A stretch of 64,000 nucleotides of DNA from Litorivita sp040371945 (GCF_040371945.1 NZ_BAABWS010000001.1:1550001-1614000), one strand, 5' to 3'. Shown: positions 52,749 through 62,095, counted from the stretch's first letter. A program made the numbers and translations. Notes: generated by a model from the sequence alone, not told the origin.

Positions 52749-53360
52749 TTACTCCTCGGCTTGTGCCGGACGGTATACCAGCCGGACGCCATTTGTGAAA
52801 AGCAATTGCGCATGACCATCACCGCCGGAAGCGGAAAGCTGCATTTTTCCGGCGCTGAACGTGCCTGCGGGGCCTTGCCCTGTCACCTCGCCGCCCGATT
52901 CCATCGATGGCGCGCCAAGATCGGCAATCATCGTATCGGTGCGGATTTCGTAACCTGTGGAGCTTGTCAAAACCACGCCGTCCTCAAGTGTGACATGCAC
53001 CGCCCCGCTATCGGTCAAGGCCCGCGCCGCAGTCAGATCGATCTGCCCGCCGCCCGACAGGTCAATGCGGCTGTTCACATCAACTGCCAAAAACTGCCCC
53101 GTCTGCTTTGGCAAAGGCCGCACAATCGCGGCGGAAAACAGCACCATATCGCCGCTGGGCGTAGCGCCCGAAAACGACGGGTTGCTCATGCCTTCCTCTT
53201 TGGCGCGCTGGTTCAAATCCACTTTGGCGAAGGGAATCGTCGACACCGGATCATTGCCGCGCGAGATCAAAAACAGCGTCGACAGGATGCCCAGCGCCGC
53301 AACCGGCAGCAGGATTTTCAACCATGCCACCACCCGCGAGTGGAGATTCTCGCGCGCCAC
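52749..53360 (-). CDS. lptC: LPS export protein LptC
   Basis: 203 residues; single N-terminal membrane helix (VVAWLKILLPVAALGILSTLFLI) and a periplasmic OstA-like domain with repeats such as INLSGGGQIDLTAARALT and GVVLTSSTGYEIRTDTM. Anchors LptA to the inner-membrane complex. The start is a GTG at 53360, three bases after the kdsD stop. Sequence identity in this family is low, so the call also relies on position. Confidence 0.88.
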   Translation of the reverse strand: MARENLHSRVVAWLKILLPVAALGILSTLFLISRGNDPVSTIPFAKVDLNQRAKEEGMSNPSFSGATPSGDMVLFSAAIVRPLPKQTGQFLAVDVNSRIDLSGGGQIDLTAARALTDSGAVHVTLEDGVVLTSSTGYEIRTDTMIADLGAPSMESGGEVTGQGPAGTFSAGKMQLSASGGDGHAQLLFTNGVRLVYRPAQAEE

Positions 53361-53363
53361 GGC

Positions 53364-54350
53364 CTAGCCTAGCCCGACACGCAGGCAATCGTGGATATGC
53401 AGCAACCCCTCGGGCGCGCCGCTCCCCGCCGGATCCACCACGAAGAGGCAGGTGATTTTGCGCGCGTTCATCACCGCCACGGCCTCTTCGGCCAAAGCCT
53501 CAGGCGCGAGCGTTTTGGGCGAGGGCGTCATCACATCCTTGGCCGATTGGCTCAACAGCCCGTCCATATGGCGGCGCAAATCCCCGTCGGTGATGATCCC
53601 CGCCAATGTGCCGTCGGCGGCGGTGACCCCGACCACGCCAAACCCCTTTTGGCTGATCTCGAGCAGGGCATCGCCCATCGGCGTCTCAAGCCCGATCAGC
53701 GGCAAGGCCGCGCCGCTGTGCATCAAATCGCGCACGCGGCTGAGCTGCGCGCCAAGCTTGCCGCCGGGATGAAACTCGCGAAAATGCTCGGGCGTGAATT
53801 GGCGATGCTCCATCAAGGCCACCGCCAGCGCATCGCCCAGCGCAAGCGTCATTGTCGTCGAAGAGGTCGGCACAACACCGGTGCCGCAGGCTTCCTCGGC
53901 GCGGGGCAGAACAATACGCACATCGGATTGTTTGATCAGCGTCGACTCTGCGCGGCTGGCAACCCCGATCATCGGGATGTCGAACCGGCGGGTATAGGCA
54001 ATCACATCGGCCAATTCCGGCGTCTCGCCCGAATTGGACAGCACCATTACCACATCGGCGCGCGTCAACATGCCCAGATCGCCGTGGCTGGCCTCGGACG
54101 GGTGGACGAATTGCGCCGGTGTGCCGGTGCTGGCCAATGTGGCGGCGATCTTGCGCCCGATATGGCCCGATTTGCCCATGCCCACGATGATCACGCGGCC
54201 CTTGACCGCCAGCATCAATTCGACCGCCTCGGCAAAGCTGTCGTCCAAGGCCGCGCCAAGTTGCGTCAAGGCCTCGGCCTCGATCGAGATCACGCGGCGC
54301 GCCGCGTCCAAGAACACCGCCGCGCGGTCCGATTTCATCCCCTCAGGCAT
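53364..54350 (-). CDS. kdsD: Arabinose-5-phosphate isomerase (KpsF/GutQ family)
   Basis: Makes D-arabinose-5-phosphate, the first committed precursor of KDO. SIS domain: RVIIVGMGKSGHIGRKIAATLASTGTPAQFVHPSEASHGDLGM and VVMVLSNSGETPELADVI, with TSSTTMTLALGDALAVAL. Two CBS domains follow (MHSGAALPLIG..., DVMTPSPKTLAPEALA). About 328 residues. The start overlaps the end of rnd by about eight bases; ATG at 54350 is chosen, with TTG at 54356 or ATG at 54338 as alternatives. Confidence 0.94.
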   Translation of the reverse strand: MPEGMKSDRAAVFLDAARRVISIEAEALTQLGAALDDSFAEAVELMLAVKGRVIIVGMGKSGHIGRKIAATLASTGTPAQFVHPSEASHGDLGMLTRADVVMVLSNSGETPELADVIAYTRRFDIPMIGVASRAESTLIKQSDVRIVLPRAEEACGTGVVPTSSTTMTLALGDALAVALMEHRQFTPEHFREFHPGGKLGAQLSRVRDLMHSGAALPLIGLETPMGDALLEISQKGFGVVGVTAADGTLAGIITDGDLRRHMDGLLSQSAKDVMTPSPKTLAPEALAEEAVAVMNARKITCLFVVDPAGSGAPEGLLHIHDCLRVGLG

Positions 54351-54957
54351 GCGCAAAAATATCCGTCTCAGGCCATCCGGCGATGTCCAGCTTGGCCCGC
54401 GTGGGCAGGAAATCGAAACAGGCCTGCGCCAATTCCATCCGGCCTTCGCGCTCGAGGCGTTTGTTCATCTCTTCGCGCAAACGGTGCAGGTAAAGGACAT
54501 CGGAAGCCGCATAGTCCAGCTGCGCTTCGGTCAATTCTTCCGCGCCCCAATCGCTCATTTGCTGCTGCTTGGAAATATCCACCCCGACCAGTTCTTGCAC
54601 CAAGGTCTTCAGCCCATGCCGGTCGGTATAGGTGCGCACCAGTCGGCTGGCGATTTTCGTGCAATACACCGGCGCGGCCAGCGCGCCAAAAGTGTGATAC
54701 ATGCCCGCGATATCAAAACGGCCAAAATGGAACAGCTTGAGCACATCGGGATTTTCCAGCATCGCGCAAAGGTTCGGCGCCTCGGTTTGGCCCTTGGCGA
54801 TTTGCACCAGATGCACATTGCCATCCCCGCCCGACATTTGCACAAGGCACAACCGGTCGCGATGCGCGTGCAATCCCATTGCCTCGCAATCAATCGCCAC
54901 AATCGGGCCCATGTCGAGCCCGTCGGGCAAATCGTTTTGGTAAAGGTGGTTGGTCAT
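54343..54957 (-). CDS. rnd: Ribonuclease D-like 3'-5' exonuclease
   Basis: 204 residues with the DEDD exonuclease motifs: PIVAIDCEAMGLH (Asp23, Glu25), HFGRFDIAGM and LDYAASDVLYLHRL. The two HRDC domains of E. coli RNase D are absent, as is usual for the short form next to kdsD in Rhodobacteraceae. ATG at 54957 has AAGGGA seven bases upstream; a longer reading to 54981 has none. It starts the run that continues through kdsD, lpt genes, hpf and ptsN. Confidence 0.9.
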   Translation of the reverse strand: MTNHLYQNDLPDGLDMGPIVAIDCEAMGLHAHRDRLCLVQMSGGDGNVHLVQIAKGQTEAPNLCAMLENPDVLKLFHFGRFDIAGMYHTFGALAAPVYCTKIASRLVRTYTDRHGLKTLVQELVGVDISKQQQMSDWGAEELTEAQLDYAASDVLYLHRLREEMNKRLEREGRMELAQACFDFLPTRAKLDIAGWPETDIFAHA

Positions 54958-55108
54958 TCGCGCATCCCTTTGGCCTGCCATGCGGGCGGATCAAACGCGC
55001 GCATCTGTTGCCGCTATATAGGCCCGCATGGGCGCAATTGCCAAGGCTCGGCGGCACAAGCCCGCACGCAACACCCACGCCGCGCGCGGGTTTTGGCCCG
55101 ATGCGGCG

Positions 55109-55873
55109 CTATTCGGAGATAAACCCGCGCTGCATCTCGGCCTCTTGCGCCTCCATCAGGCTTTGCGCGGTTTGCATATGCTCGGCCATAACGCGGCGCG
55201 CCTCACCGGCCTGCCCGTGCCGCAGGGCCTCGATCAACCGCGCCTGATAGGCACGGCCCTTGGCCCAGAGTTCCACATTGGGCGGCTCGTAGAGGCGGCG
55301 GTAAACCGTCAGATCCGACAGCATATTGGCCATGAAATCGATCATGAACCCGAGCAGTTTATTGCCCGATTGCACCGCCAGCACCTTATGAAAATTGAGC
55401 GAGGCGATATGTTGCTCGCGCTCTTCTTCGGGGCTGGTGGCAGCATCGGGATAGGTTGCCAGAATGGCGTGCAACTCCTCCAATGCCTCATCGGATAGCT
55501 GCCCCGCCAAGGAGGCCGCCAGCTCCGGCTCCAGCGCGCGGCGCAACTGGTAGATGTCGGCGATGGTGAGGTTTTGGAAATAGAAGTAATTGCCAAGCAA
55601 GGCCCGCGCGCGCTCTTTGGAGACCTCATGAACAAAGCTGCCACCCCCCGGTCCGGTGCGGGTCTTGATCAATCCTTGCGCTTCCAAAATCCGCATCGCC
55701 TCGCGGATCGTGCCTTTGGCCATGGCAAACCGCGCGATAAGCTCCGGCTCCGACGGCAGACGGTCACCCGCTTGCAGGCCCTCATCGACCACCCATTCCT
55801 TGATCGCTTCGGCGACTTGCACAGGGCGGCTTTGGCGCGGTTCGGGCTTAATTCGGGTGGTGGCAGGCGGCAA
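55109..55873 (-). CDS. FadR/GntR-family transcriptional regulator
   Basis: 254 residues. N-terminal winged helix: GDRLPSEPELIARFAMAKGTIREAMRILEAQGLIKTRTGPGGGSFV. C-terminal FCD ligand domain, all helical (YQLRRALEPELAASLAG, HKVLAVQSGNKLLGFMIDFMANMLS, AEHMQTAQSLM). Starts at a TTG at 55873 inside the end of dppF (26-base overlap, GGGAG upstream), so it is the last gene of the transporter transcript. It probably binds the palindromes at 61341-61386 and responds to the transported compound. The frame is open far upstream, but that is antisense to, or out of frame with, dppF. Confidence 0.87.
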   Translation of the reverse strand: MPPATTRIKPEPRQSRPVQVAEAIKEWVVDEGLQAGDRLPSEPELIARFAMAKGTIREAMRILEAQGLIKTRTGPGGGSFVHEVSKERARALLGNYFYFQNLTIADIYQLRRALEPELAASLAGQLSDEALEELHAILATYPDAATSPEEEREQHIASLNFHKVLAVQSGNKLLGFMIDFMANMLSDLTVYRRLYEPPNVELWAKGRAYQARLIEALRHGQAGEARRVMAEHMQTAQSLMEAQEAEMQRGFISE

Positions 55874-56798
55874 AGTGATGCGCTCCCATGTCTTCCAATT
55901 GCGGGTCGCTCTTCTTACACAGGTCCGTCGCCTTTGGGCAACGCCCCGCAAACGCACAGCCAAGCGGCGGGTTGAGCGGATCGGGCAATTCGCTGCCCTT
56001 TTGCTCGGGAGCTTTGAGCGGGCGGCCCACCACCGGCGCGCTATCTGCCAAAAGCTTGGTATAGGGGTGTTTGGGCGCGCGAAAAATATCCTCGGCCCGC
56101 CCGATTTCGACCACCGCCCCGAAATACAATACCACGACGCGGTCGCTGACCGCCTCGACCACGGCGAGGTCGTGGCTGATGAACAGATAGGTGAGGTCGA
56201 ATTCGGCGCGCAAATCGGCCAGAAGGTTGAGCACCTGCGCCTGCACCGACACATCCAAGGCCGACACCGGTTCGTCCAGAATGATAATCCGCGGCGCGGC
56301 GGCAAGGGCGCGGGCGATGCCGATGCGCTGCGCCTGACCACCGGAGAACTCATGCGGGTATCGATCAAGAAACTCGTCGCGCAAATTCACCGATGCGAAA
56401 ATCTCGCTGATCCGCGCGGTGCGGGCGGCCCGATCCATCCCGTGGAGCCGTTTGAGCGGCACCTCCATGATCTGCCGGATGGTTTTGCGCGGATTGAGGC
56501 TGCTGATCGGGTCTTGAAACACATATTGGATCATCCGCCCGAAAGCCGCAGGATCGGCGGTGGTCAGCGCCGCGCCCTCGATTTCGATCTGTCCCTGACT
56601 GGGCGGCAACAGCCCCACAAGCATCCGCGCCAAGGTCGATTTTCCGCAGCCCGATTCCCCCACGATGCCAAGGGTTTCGCCCTTTTCCACCGCAAAGGAC
56701 ATCGGCCGCACCGCCCGCACACCGGCGCGGTCACGGCCAAAAAATCCGCCCTTCACGGCAAAGGTCTTGGCCAGTTTTTCGACACGCAAAACGCTCAT
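55848..56798 (-). CDS. Peptide-type ABC transporter ATPase, second (DppF/OppF-like)
   Basis: 316 residues. Walker A GESGCGKSTL, the Q-loop region YVFQDPISSLNPRKTI, signature EFSGGQAQRIGIARALA, Walker B RIIILDEPVSALDVSVQ, and the C-terminal oligopeptide ATPase region GCAFAGRCPKATDLCKK with its cysteines. Starts at 56798, where its ATG overlaps the stop of the upstream fusion gene (ATGA), so coupled. Confidence 0.92.
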   Translation of the reverse strand: MSVLRVEKLAKTFAVKGGFFGRDRAGVRAVRPMSFAVEKGETLGIVGESGCGKSTLARMLVGLLPPSQGQIEIEGAALTTADPAAFGRMIQYVFQDPISSLNPRKTIRQIMEVPLKRLHGMDRAARTARISEIFASVNLRDEFLDRYPHEFSGGQAQRIGIARALAAAPRIIILDEPVSALDVSVQAQVLNLLADLRAEFDLTYLFISHDLAVVEAVSDRVVVLYFGAVVEIGRAEDIFRAPKHPYTKLLADSAPVVGRPLKAPEQKGSELPDPLNPPLGCAFAGRCPKATDLCKKSDPQLEDMGAHHFAACHHPN

Positions 56799-58681
56799 GA
56801 CAGGGCCTCCTCGGTGATGATCACCTCTTCGGGGTAGAGGCACCGCACGCGGCGGCCCGCCGCGCCGAATAGTCCGATATCGCCCGCTTTGCACGCCGCT
56901 TCGGCCTTGTCGCAGCGCGCCGCAAAGGCGCAGCCAGCGGGCAGGTTATCCACCACCGGCGGCAGGCCCGCAATCGCCTCCAGCCGCCTGCGCCCGCCGC
57001 CAAGCTCGGGCACGCAAGCGATCAGCCGTTTGGTATAGGGATGGGCAGGCGCGTCGAGCACATCGCCCGTCGGCCCTTCTTCGACGATCCGGCCCGCATA
57101 CATCACGGCCACACGGTCGCATAGCTGGGCCACCACGCCGAAATCATGGGTGATAAAAATGATCGCAAGCCCGCGCGCGCGGCGCAGATCGTCGAGCAGC
57201 GCCAGAATCTGCGCCTGCACCGTCACATCCAGCGCCGTGGTCGGCTCGTCCGCGATGATCACTTTGGGATCGTTCACCAAGGCCATGGCAATGCCGACCC
57301 TTTGGCGCATCCCGCCCGACATCTCATGGGGGTAGTTGTCCAACCGGCTGTCCGCATTGGGGATACGCACGGCCTCGAAAAGCTCCAATGCCTTGGCGCG
57401 CGCCTCGGATTTGCCGACCTTATGGTGGACCTGAATGGCCTCGACCATCTGATCGCCGACACGGTAAAGCGGGTGCAGCGTGGCCAGCGGGTCTTGAAAG
57501 ATATAGGACACCGCTTGCCCGCGTTTGGCGCGAAGGGTCTCATAGGGCGCGCCGATCAAATCCTCGCCCTCATAGCGCACTGCACCGCCTGTGATCACTC
57601 CGGGCGGCGAGGCGACAAGCCCCATGACAGACAGGGCCGTAACCGATTTGCCCGACCCGCTTTCGCCGATCACCCCAAGGCATTCGCCCGCGCTCACCGC
57701 AAGGCTGACACCGCCCACGGCTTTGTATTGGCGCGCGCCGACGCGAAATTCGGTGCGCAGCTCTTGGATCGAGAGCAATTCATCATCCGCCGGCGGCACG
57801 GGGCCGGAGCGGTCCACCATCGTGGTCGCCATCGGACGGCTGAGCGCGCCCGAGCGCAAGCGCGGATCAAGCGCATCGCGCACCCCGTCGCCGAGCAGAT
57901 TGATCGACATGACGATGAGGAAAATCATGATCCCCGGAATGATCGAGGTATGCGGCGCGGTGATCAAAGCCGCCCGCGCCTCGCCCAGCATCGAGCCAAG
58001 GTCCGCTTGCGGCGGCTGGCTGCCCAGCCCCAAAAATGACAGGCCCGCCGTTTCCAAGATCATCCACCCCACCGTGGTGGACATGGCAATGACGATCACT
58101 GGCAATAGGTTCGGCAATATCTCGGTCAGGATGATCCGCGTATGGCCCAATCCGGCCAATCGCGCCGCATCGACAAATTCGCGCCCCGCAAGCCCCACGG
58201 TGATGCCGCGAATGTTGCGCGCGAAAAACGGCACATTCACCGCCGCCACCGCGATTAGCGCATTGAGCAGCCCAGGCCCCAATGCCGCGACAATCGCCAA
58301 GGCCAAAAGGATATAGGGAAAGGCCATCAACATATCGACGCCGCGCATGATCAGGTTGTCCACCCTCCCGCCAAAATACCCCGCCGTCACGCCAATCGCC
58401 GATCCGATCAGCGCCGCCGCCAGTGCCGCCGAGGCCCCCACCGCCAGCGACAACCGCGTGCCCCACAGCAGCCGCGACAGCAAATCGCGGCCAAGGTGGT
58501 CCGTGCCCAAAAGATGCCCCTCGGAGAAGGGCCGCTTGAACCGGTCGGCGGTCTCAATCACATCGGGATCGGCCAAGGGCAACAATGGCGTGATCAGCGC
58601 CAAAAGCACCACCGCCGAGATCACCACCGCGCCGAGCGCGGCCAGACGGTTGCGAAACAAGAGCGCAAGAAAGGTCTGCAT
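56795..58681 (-). CDS. Fused peptide ABC transporter permease-ATPase (DppC + DppD in one ORF)
   Basis: 628 residues in one frame. Residues ~1-285 are a DppC-type permease: about six helices and the EAA loop REFVDAARLAGLGHTRIILTEILPNLLPVI, ending in DGVRDALDPRLRS. After a linker (~285-310), a full DppD-type ATPase follows: Walker A GESGSGKSVTA, YIFQDPLATLHPLYRVG, signature EMSGGMRQRVGIAMAL, Walker B KVIIADEPTTALDVTVQ, and the cysteine tail AGCAFAARCDKAEAAC. No stop lies between; an internal ATG (near MATTMVDRS) could still give a separate ATPase. Start at 58681 after the DppB-like gene. Confidence 0.92.
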   Translation of the reverse strand: MQTFLALLFRNRLAALGAVVISAVVLLALITPLLPLADPDVIETADRFKRPFSEGHLLGTDHLGRDLLSRLLWGTRLSLAVGASAALAAALIGSAIGVTAGYFGGRVDNLIMRGVDMLMAFPYILLALAIVAALGPGLLNALIAVAAVNVPFFARNIRGITVGLAGREFVDAARLAGLGHTRIILTEILPNLLPVIVIAMSTTVGWMILETAGLSFLGLGSQPPQADLGSMLGEARAALITAPHTSIIPGIMIFLIVMSINLLGDGVRDALDPRLRSGALSRPMATTMVDRSGPVPPADDELLSIQELRTEFRVGARQYKAVGGVSLAVSAGECLGVIGESGSGKSVTALSVMGLVASPPGVITGGAVRYEGEDLIGAPYETLRAKRGQAVSYIFQDPLATLHPLYRVGDQMVEAIQVHHKVGKSEARAKALELFEAVRIPNADSRLDNYPHEMSGGMRQRVGIAMALVNDPKVIIADEPTTALDVTVQAQILALLDDLRRARGLAIIFITHDFGVVAQLCDRVAVMYAGRIVEEGPTGDVLDAPAHPYTKRLIACVPELGGGRRRLEAIAGLPPVVDNLPAGCAFAARCDKAEAACKAGDIGLFGAAGRRVRCLYPEEVIITEEALS

Positions 58682-58691
58682 ATCCGGCCCC

Positions 58692-59639
58692 TTAGGTCTT
58701 GATGCGCGGGTCGAGAAGGCTTTGCGCCACATCGACCGCGATATTGAACAAAACGTAGCAGGCGGCGACAAAGACCACCCCGCCTTGGACCAAAAGGATG
58801 TCGCGTTTGAGGATCGCATCGACCAGCATTCGCCCCACCCCCGGCCATTGGAAAACCATCTCGATATAGACCGAGCCCGACAGCACAAACCCCGCCTGAA
58901 TGCCCAGAACCGGAATGATGCTGACCATTGCGGCGCGCAGGGCATGGCCCATGATCACCCGCCGCTCCGGCACGCCTTTGGCCCGCGCGGTGCGAATGTA
59001 GTCTTGGCGCAAAACTTCCAGCATCGCCGAACGCGCCAGACGCGCAATCACCCCCGTGGCCACCACCGCCAAGGCAAACGCAGGCATGATCAGATGTTTG
59101 CCCAGATCGGCCAGATCACCGCCGCCGTAGATCGCATACATCCCCGAGACTGGCAGCCAGCGCAGTTTGACCGCGAACAGCAAAATCATCATCATCCCGA
59201 GGAAAAACGACGGCACCGAAATGCCGATCAAGACGACAAAGGTAATGGCCTTGTCGGCAAATCCGTATTGCCGCGCCGCCGAGATCACCCCCGCCAAAAT
59301 CCCCAAGAGCGAGCACAGCACAAAGCTCACCCCTGCGAGGATCAAAGTGGCCGAAAACCTTTCGGTGATCTCGTCCAAGACGGGCCGGTTGAGCGAGTAT
59401 GACCGCCCGAAATCACCCGAGAGCATATTGCCCAGCCAGATGAAATAGCGCTGCACCAAGGGCGCATCCAAGCCCAGATCGCGGTTCAATTTCGCGACGT
59501 TTTCGGGCGTGGCATAAGAGCCGAGGATCGCCGTCGCCGGATCGCCCGGGATCATCGCCATGATCAAGAACACGATCACCGTGATCCCCAACAAGACCGG
59601 AATAGCAAAAATCAATCGGCGAAGAATATAGCGGCCCAT
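58692..59639 (-). CDS. Peptide-type ABC transporter permease (DppB-like)
   Basis: 315 residues, six membrane helices, N-terminal RYILRRLIFAIPVLLGITVIVFLIM (typical DppB/OppB start) and the EAA loop QDYIRTARAKGVPERRVIMGHALRAAMVSIIPVLG. Ten bases separate it from the permease-ATPase fusion and 96 from the binding-protein gene upstream. Confidence 0.94.
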   Translation of the reverse strand: MGRYILRRLIFAIPVLLGITVIVFLIMAMIPGDPATAILGSYATPENVAKLNRDLGLDAPLVQRYFIWLGNMLSGDFGRSYSLNRPVLDEITERFSATLILAGVSFVLCSLLGILAGVISAARQYGFADKAITFVVLIGISVPSFFLGMMMILLFAVKLRWLPVSGMYAIYGGGDLADLGKHLIMPAFALAVVATGVIARLARSAMLEVLRQDYIRTARAKGVPERRVIMGHALRAAMVSIIPVLGIQAGFVLSGSVYIEMVFQWPGVGRMLVDAILKRDILLVQGGVVFVAACYVLFNIAVDVAQSLLDPRIKT

Positions 59640-59735
59640 AGCGATCTCTCATCTGGCACGGCGGCCTATGTGCACGCCGCGCATTGGCGCAATCAATCGG
59701 GCGCGGGCAGAGATAGGCCGCCCGCGCCTTTTGGC

Positions 59736-61310
59736 TTAGTTTTTCACAACAGTGCCGAGATGCAAAAGGAACGACGGCTCAAGGCCAAAGTTCTGCACGC
59801 GCTCGCTGGTGACGGCGTTTTGCTTCCAGTTGGCAACAAAAACCCAAGGCGCATCTTCCTGCACGATGACCTGCATCTGTTGGTAGAGCTTGGCGCGCTC
59901 GCCCTGATCGGTCGCAACCCGCGCCGCTTCGAGCAGCTTGTCCACCTCGGGGTTCGAGTAATAGCCCGAGTTGAACCCGCCTTTATCGGGCCACGCATCG
60001 GTGCGCAGCGCGAGGAAGGGCAATGTATCGGGATCATTGGTCATCCACGCCATCTCGGCCATATCGGCCTTGCCCTCCAGACCGGGGTTCACTTCGCCAA
60101 GGAAAGTGTTCCACTCATAGGTCTCGATCTTCACCTTAAGGCCCACAGCGGCCAGATCGGCCTGAATCGCCGTGCCCATGGCAATCGGGTCAAGCATGCC
60201 AGAGCCGCCTTCGGTTACAAAGAAGGTCAATTCCGCGCCCTCTGCGCCCGCGTCGGCAAGCAAGGCTTTGGCCTTCTCGGGATCATAGGGATAGGGCTCG
60301 AGGCTCTCGTTATAGGCCCAAGCAAAGGCAGGCGGGGTCGGGCCTGCGGCCACGGCTGCGGTGCCTTCGAGGACGTTATCGACAATCGCTGATTTGTTGA
60401 TCGCGTAATTGGCCGCTTGGCGCACGCGCTTGTCGGCAAAGGGGCCTTCCTTCGCGTTGAGGATCAAGAACCACACATGCGGGCCCGCTTGCTGTGCGAC
60501 TTCAAAACCGCTGCCGAATTGCGACAGCGAAGTGGGCGGCACTTCGACCATCATGTCGATCCCGCCCGCCAGCATTTCGGCCACGCGGGTATTGGCATCG
60601 GTGATCGGGCGGAAGACGACCGCTTCGGTCCCCGCCTTCTCGCCCCAATAGGCGTCATTGCGGGTCACCACCACGCGCTCGTTGGATTTCCATTCCTCGA
60701 ACTTGAACGGGCCAGTGCCCACGGGGGAGCGGCCAAAATCCTTGCCGCCCGCTTCGACCGCCGCTGGCGACACCATCAGGCCGGTCGGATAGGCGAGGTT
60801 CGACAAGAACGGCGCATAGGGGGCGTTGAGCTTGAATTTCACGGTCAGCGGATCGACAACCGTGGTTTCTTCGACCGCGCTAAAGAAGAAGGAGAGCGGG
60901 AAAGGGCCGGTGTCGTGGAACGGGTGGCTCTCGTCGAGCATCCGGTCGAAATTGAATTTCACCGCCTCGGCGTCAAAGCCGGTGCCGTCATGGAATGTGA
61001 CGCCCTCGCGCAGCTTGAAGGTATATTCAGTGCCGTCCTCGCTGATCTCCCATCCGGTCGCCAGCGCCGGTTCAACCTCGAGCGTGCCGGATTTATAACG
61101 CGTCAGCCCCTCATAGATATTCACCAGAATACGGAAATCATTCACCGCCGTGACCGCCGCCGGATCAAGCGATTTGGGTTCGGCAATCTGCCCCACGATC
61201 AAGACGCCAGGGGGCGTTTGTGCGGCAACCGGACCCGCAAGCGCGCCAAGCGCAAACATCGCCCCTGCTGCGGCCATCGCCCCGCGGCGTGTCCATTTCA
61301 CAAGTGTCAT
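59736..61310 (-). CDS. Peptide-type periplasmic solute-binding protein (family 5)
   Basis: 524 residues with a twin-arginine-like signal (VKWTRRGAMAAAGAMFALGALAGPVAAQ). SBP_bac_5 features: EPKSLDPAAVTAVNDFRILVNIYEGLTRYKSGTLEVEPALATGWEISEDGTEYTFKLREGVTFHDGTGF, ANYAINKSAIVDNVLEGTA, and the C-terminal LEAARVATDQGERAKLYQQMQVIVQEDAPWVF. Ligand unknown; the family carries peptides but also other compounds. First gene of the operon; its promoter faces the DUF1028 gene. Confidence 0.93.
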   Translation of the reverse strand: MTLVKWTRRGAMAAAGAMFALGALAGPVAAQTPPGVLIVGQIAEPKSLDPAAVTAVNDFRILVNIYEGLTRYKSGTLEVEPALATGWEISEDGTEYTFKLREGVTFHDGTGFDAEAVKFNFDRMLDESHPFHDTGPFPLSFFFSAVEETTVVDPLTVKFKLNAPYAPFLSNLAYPTGLMVSPAAVEAGGKDFGRSPVGTGPFKFEEWKSNERVVVTRNDAYWGEKAGTEAVVFRPITDANTRVAEMLAGGIDMMVEVPPTSLSQFGSGFEVAQQAGPHVWFLILNAKEGPFADKRVRQAANYAINKSAIVDNVLEGTAAVAAGPTPPAFAWAYNESLEPYPYDPEKAKALLADAGAEGAELTFFVTEGGSGMLDPIAMGTAIQADLAAVGLKVKIETYEWNTFLGEVNPGLEGKADMAEMAWMTNDPDTLPFLALRTDAWPDKGGFNSGYYSNPEVDKLLEAARVATDQGERAKLYQQMQVIVQEDAPWVFVANWKQNAVTSERVQNFGLEPSFLLHLGTVVKN

Positions 61311-61340
61311 TTTCTTTCTCCCAGTTGGCTAATTTTCCAT

Positions 61341-61386
61341 GAATTAATCATGATAAATTCATTCGGTCAAATTTATCACTATAAAT
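61341..61386. promoter_or_regulatory. Two AT-rich palindromes in the divergent promoter region (likely FadR-type operator)
   Basis: GAATTAATCATGATAAATTC (61341-61360) is a 20-base near-perfect palindrome. ATTTATCACTATAAAT (61371-61386) is a second, weaker one with its centre 28 bases away. Both lie in the 104-base gap between the binding-protein gene and the DUF1028 gene, in otherwise GC-rich DNA. AT-rich short palindromes are typical of FadR/GntR targets, and a FadR-type gene ends the operon. Confidence 0.6.
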
Positions 61387-61414
61387 AGACGGCGAAATAG
61401 GTGAAAATGCTGCC

Positions 61415-62095
61415 ATGACTTTCTCAATACTCGTTCGTGACCCTGAAACTGGCGCATTGGGCGGCGCTGCGGCCACCGGCAGCCTTTGCGTCGGGGGTTG
61501 GGTGCTTAGAGGCCATATAAATGCAGGGCTTTCTGCCTCCCAAGGCGCGGCGCCCAGCACCTTTTGGGGCGAGGATGTGCTTACCTTGATGCGGGCCGGA
61601 ACCGCCGCCCCGCAAGCGGTTGCACAAATTGTGGGCAATGACGCAGGCCGTGCCCATCGCCAGCTTTCGGCGCTCGATTGCGAGGGGCAAAGCGGCATCT
61701 TCAGCGGCACCTCCAACACGCCGCAGATCGCCGCGCGGGCCTTTGAGGGGGGAATCGCGTCGGGCAATATGCTGGCCAATGCGGGGGTCATCGACGCGCT
61801 GGTCGACGGGTTTCTGGCCGCCAAGGGGGAACTTGCGAGCCGGCTCATCGCGGGGCTAGAGGCGGGCGACGCCGCAGGCAGCGATGCGCGCGGTCTCTAC
61901 TCTTCGGCGCTTTTGGTCTTGCGCCGCGACGCCGCGCCGATGTCGTTGCGCATCGATTACTCCGAAACCCCGCTGAGCGCCCTGCGCGCGCTCCACGGGC
62001 GCGCCACATCGGGCGATTATGCCGATTGGGCCAGCCAAGTGCCCTGTAGCGATGCGCCTATGCGCGTGCTCAAAGAGACCGCCGCGCCCGATTAA
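61415..62095 (+). CDS. DUF1028 (Ntn-hydrolase-like) protein
   Basis: 226 residues: N-terminal TFSILVRDPETGALGGAAATGSLCVGGWVLRG, then GLSASQGAAP, a pattern characteristic of DUF1028, whose fold is related to Ntn hydrolases. The family is commonly encoded beside peptide importers and peptidase-like genes. Together with the divergent transporter and shared palindromes this suggests processing of the imported compound in the cytosol. The reaction is not established. Confidence 0.88.
   Translation: MTFSILVRDPETGALGGAAATGSLCVGGWVLRGHINAGLSASQGAAPSTFWGEDVLTLMRAGTAAPQAVAQIVGNDAGRAHRQLSALDCEGQSGIFSGTSNTPQIAARAFEGGIASGNMLANAGVIDALVDGFLAAKGELASRLIAGLEAGDAAGSDARGLYSSALLVLRRDAAPMSLRIDYSETPLSALRALHGRATSGDYADWASQVPCSDAPMRVLKETAAPD

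Noticed and set aside
55874..56368. Upstream extension of the FadR-type regulator
   Set aside because: The frame is open but these codons are dppF in another frame; no ribosome site and an Arg/Ser/Pro-rich composition.
58682..58945. Upstream extension of the permease-ATPase fusion
   Set aside because: The region is the end of the DppB-like gene in another frame; the true permease start (TFLALLFRNRLAALG) begins at 58681.
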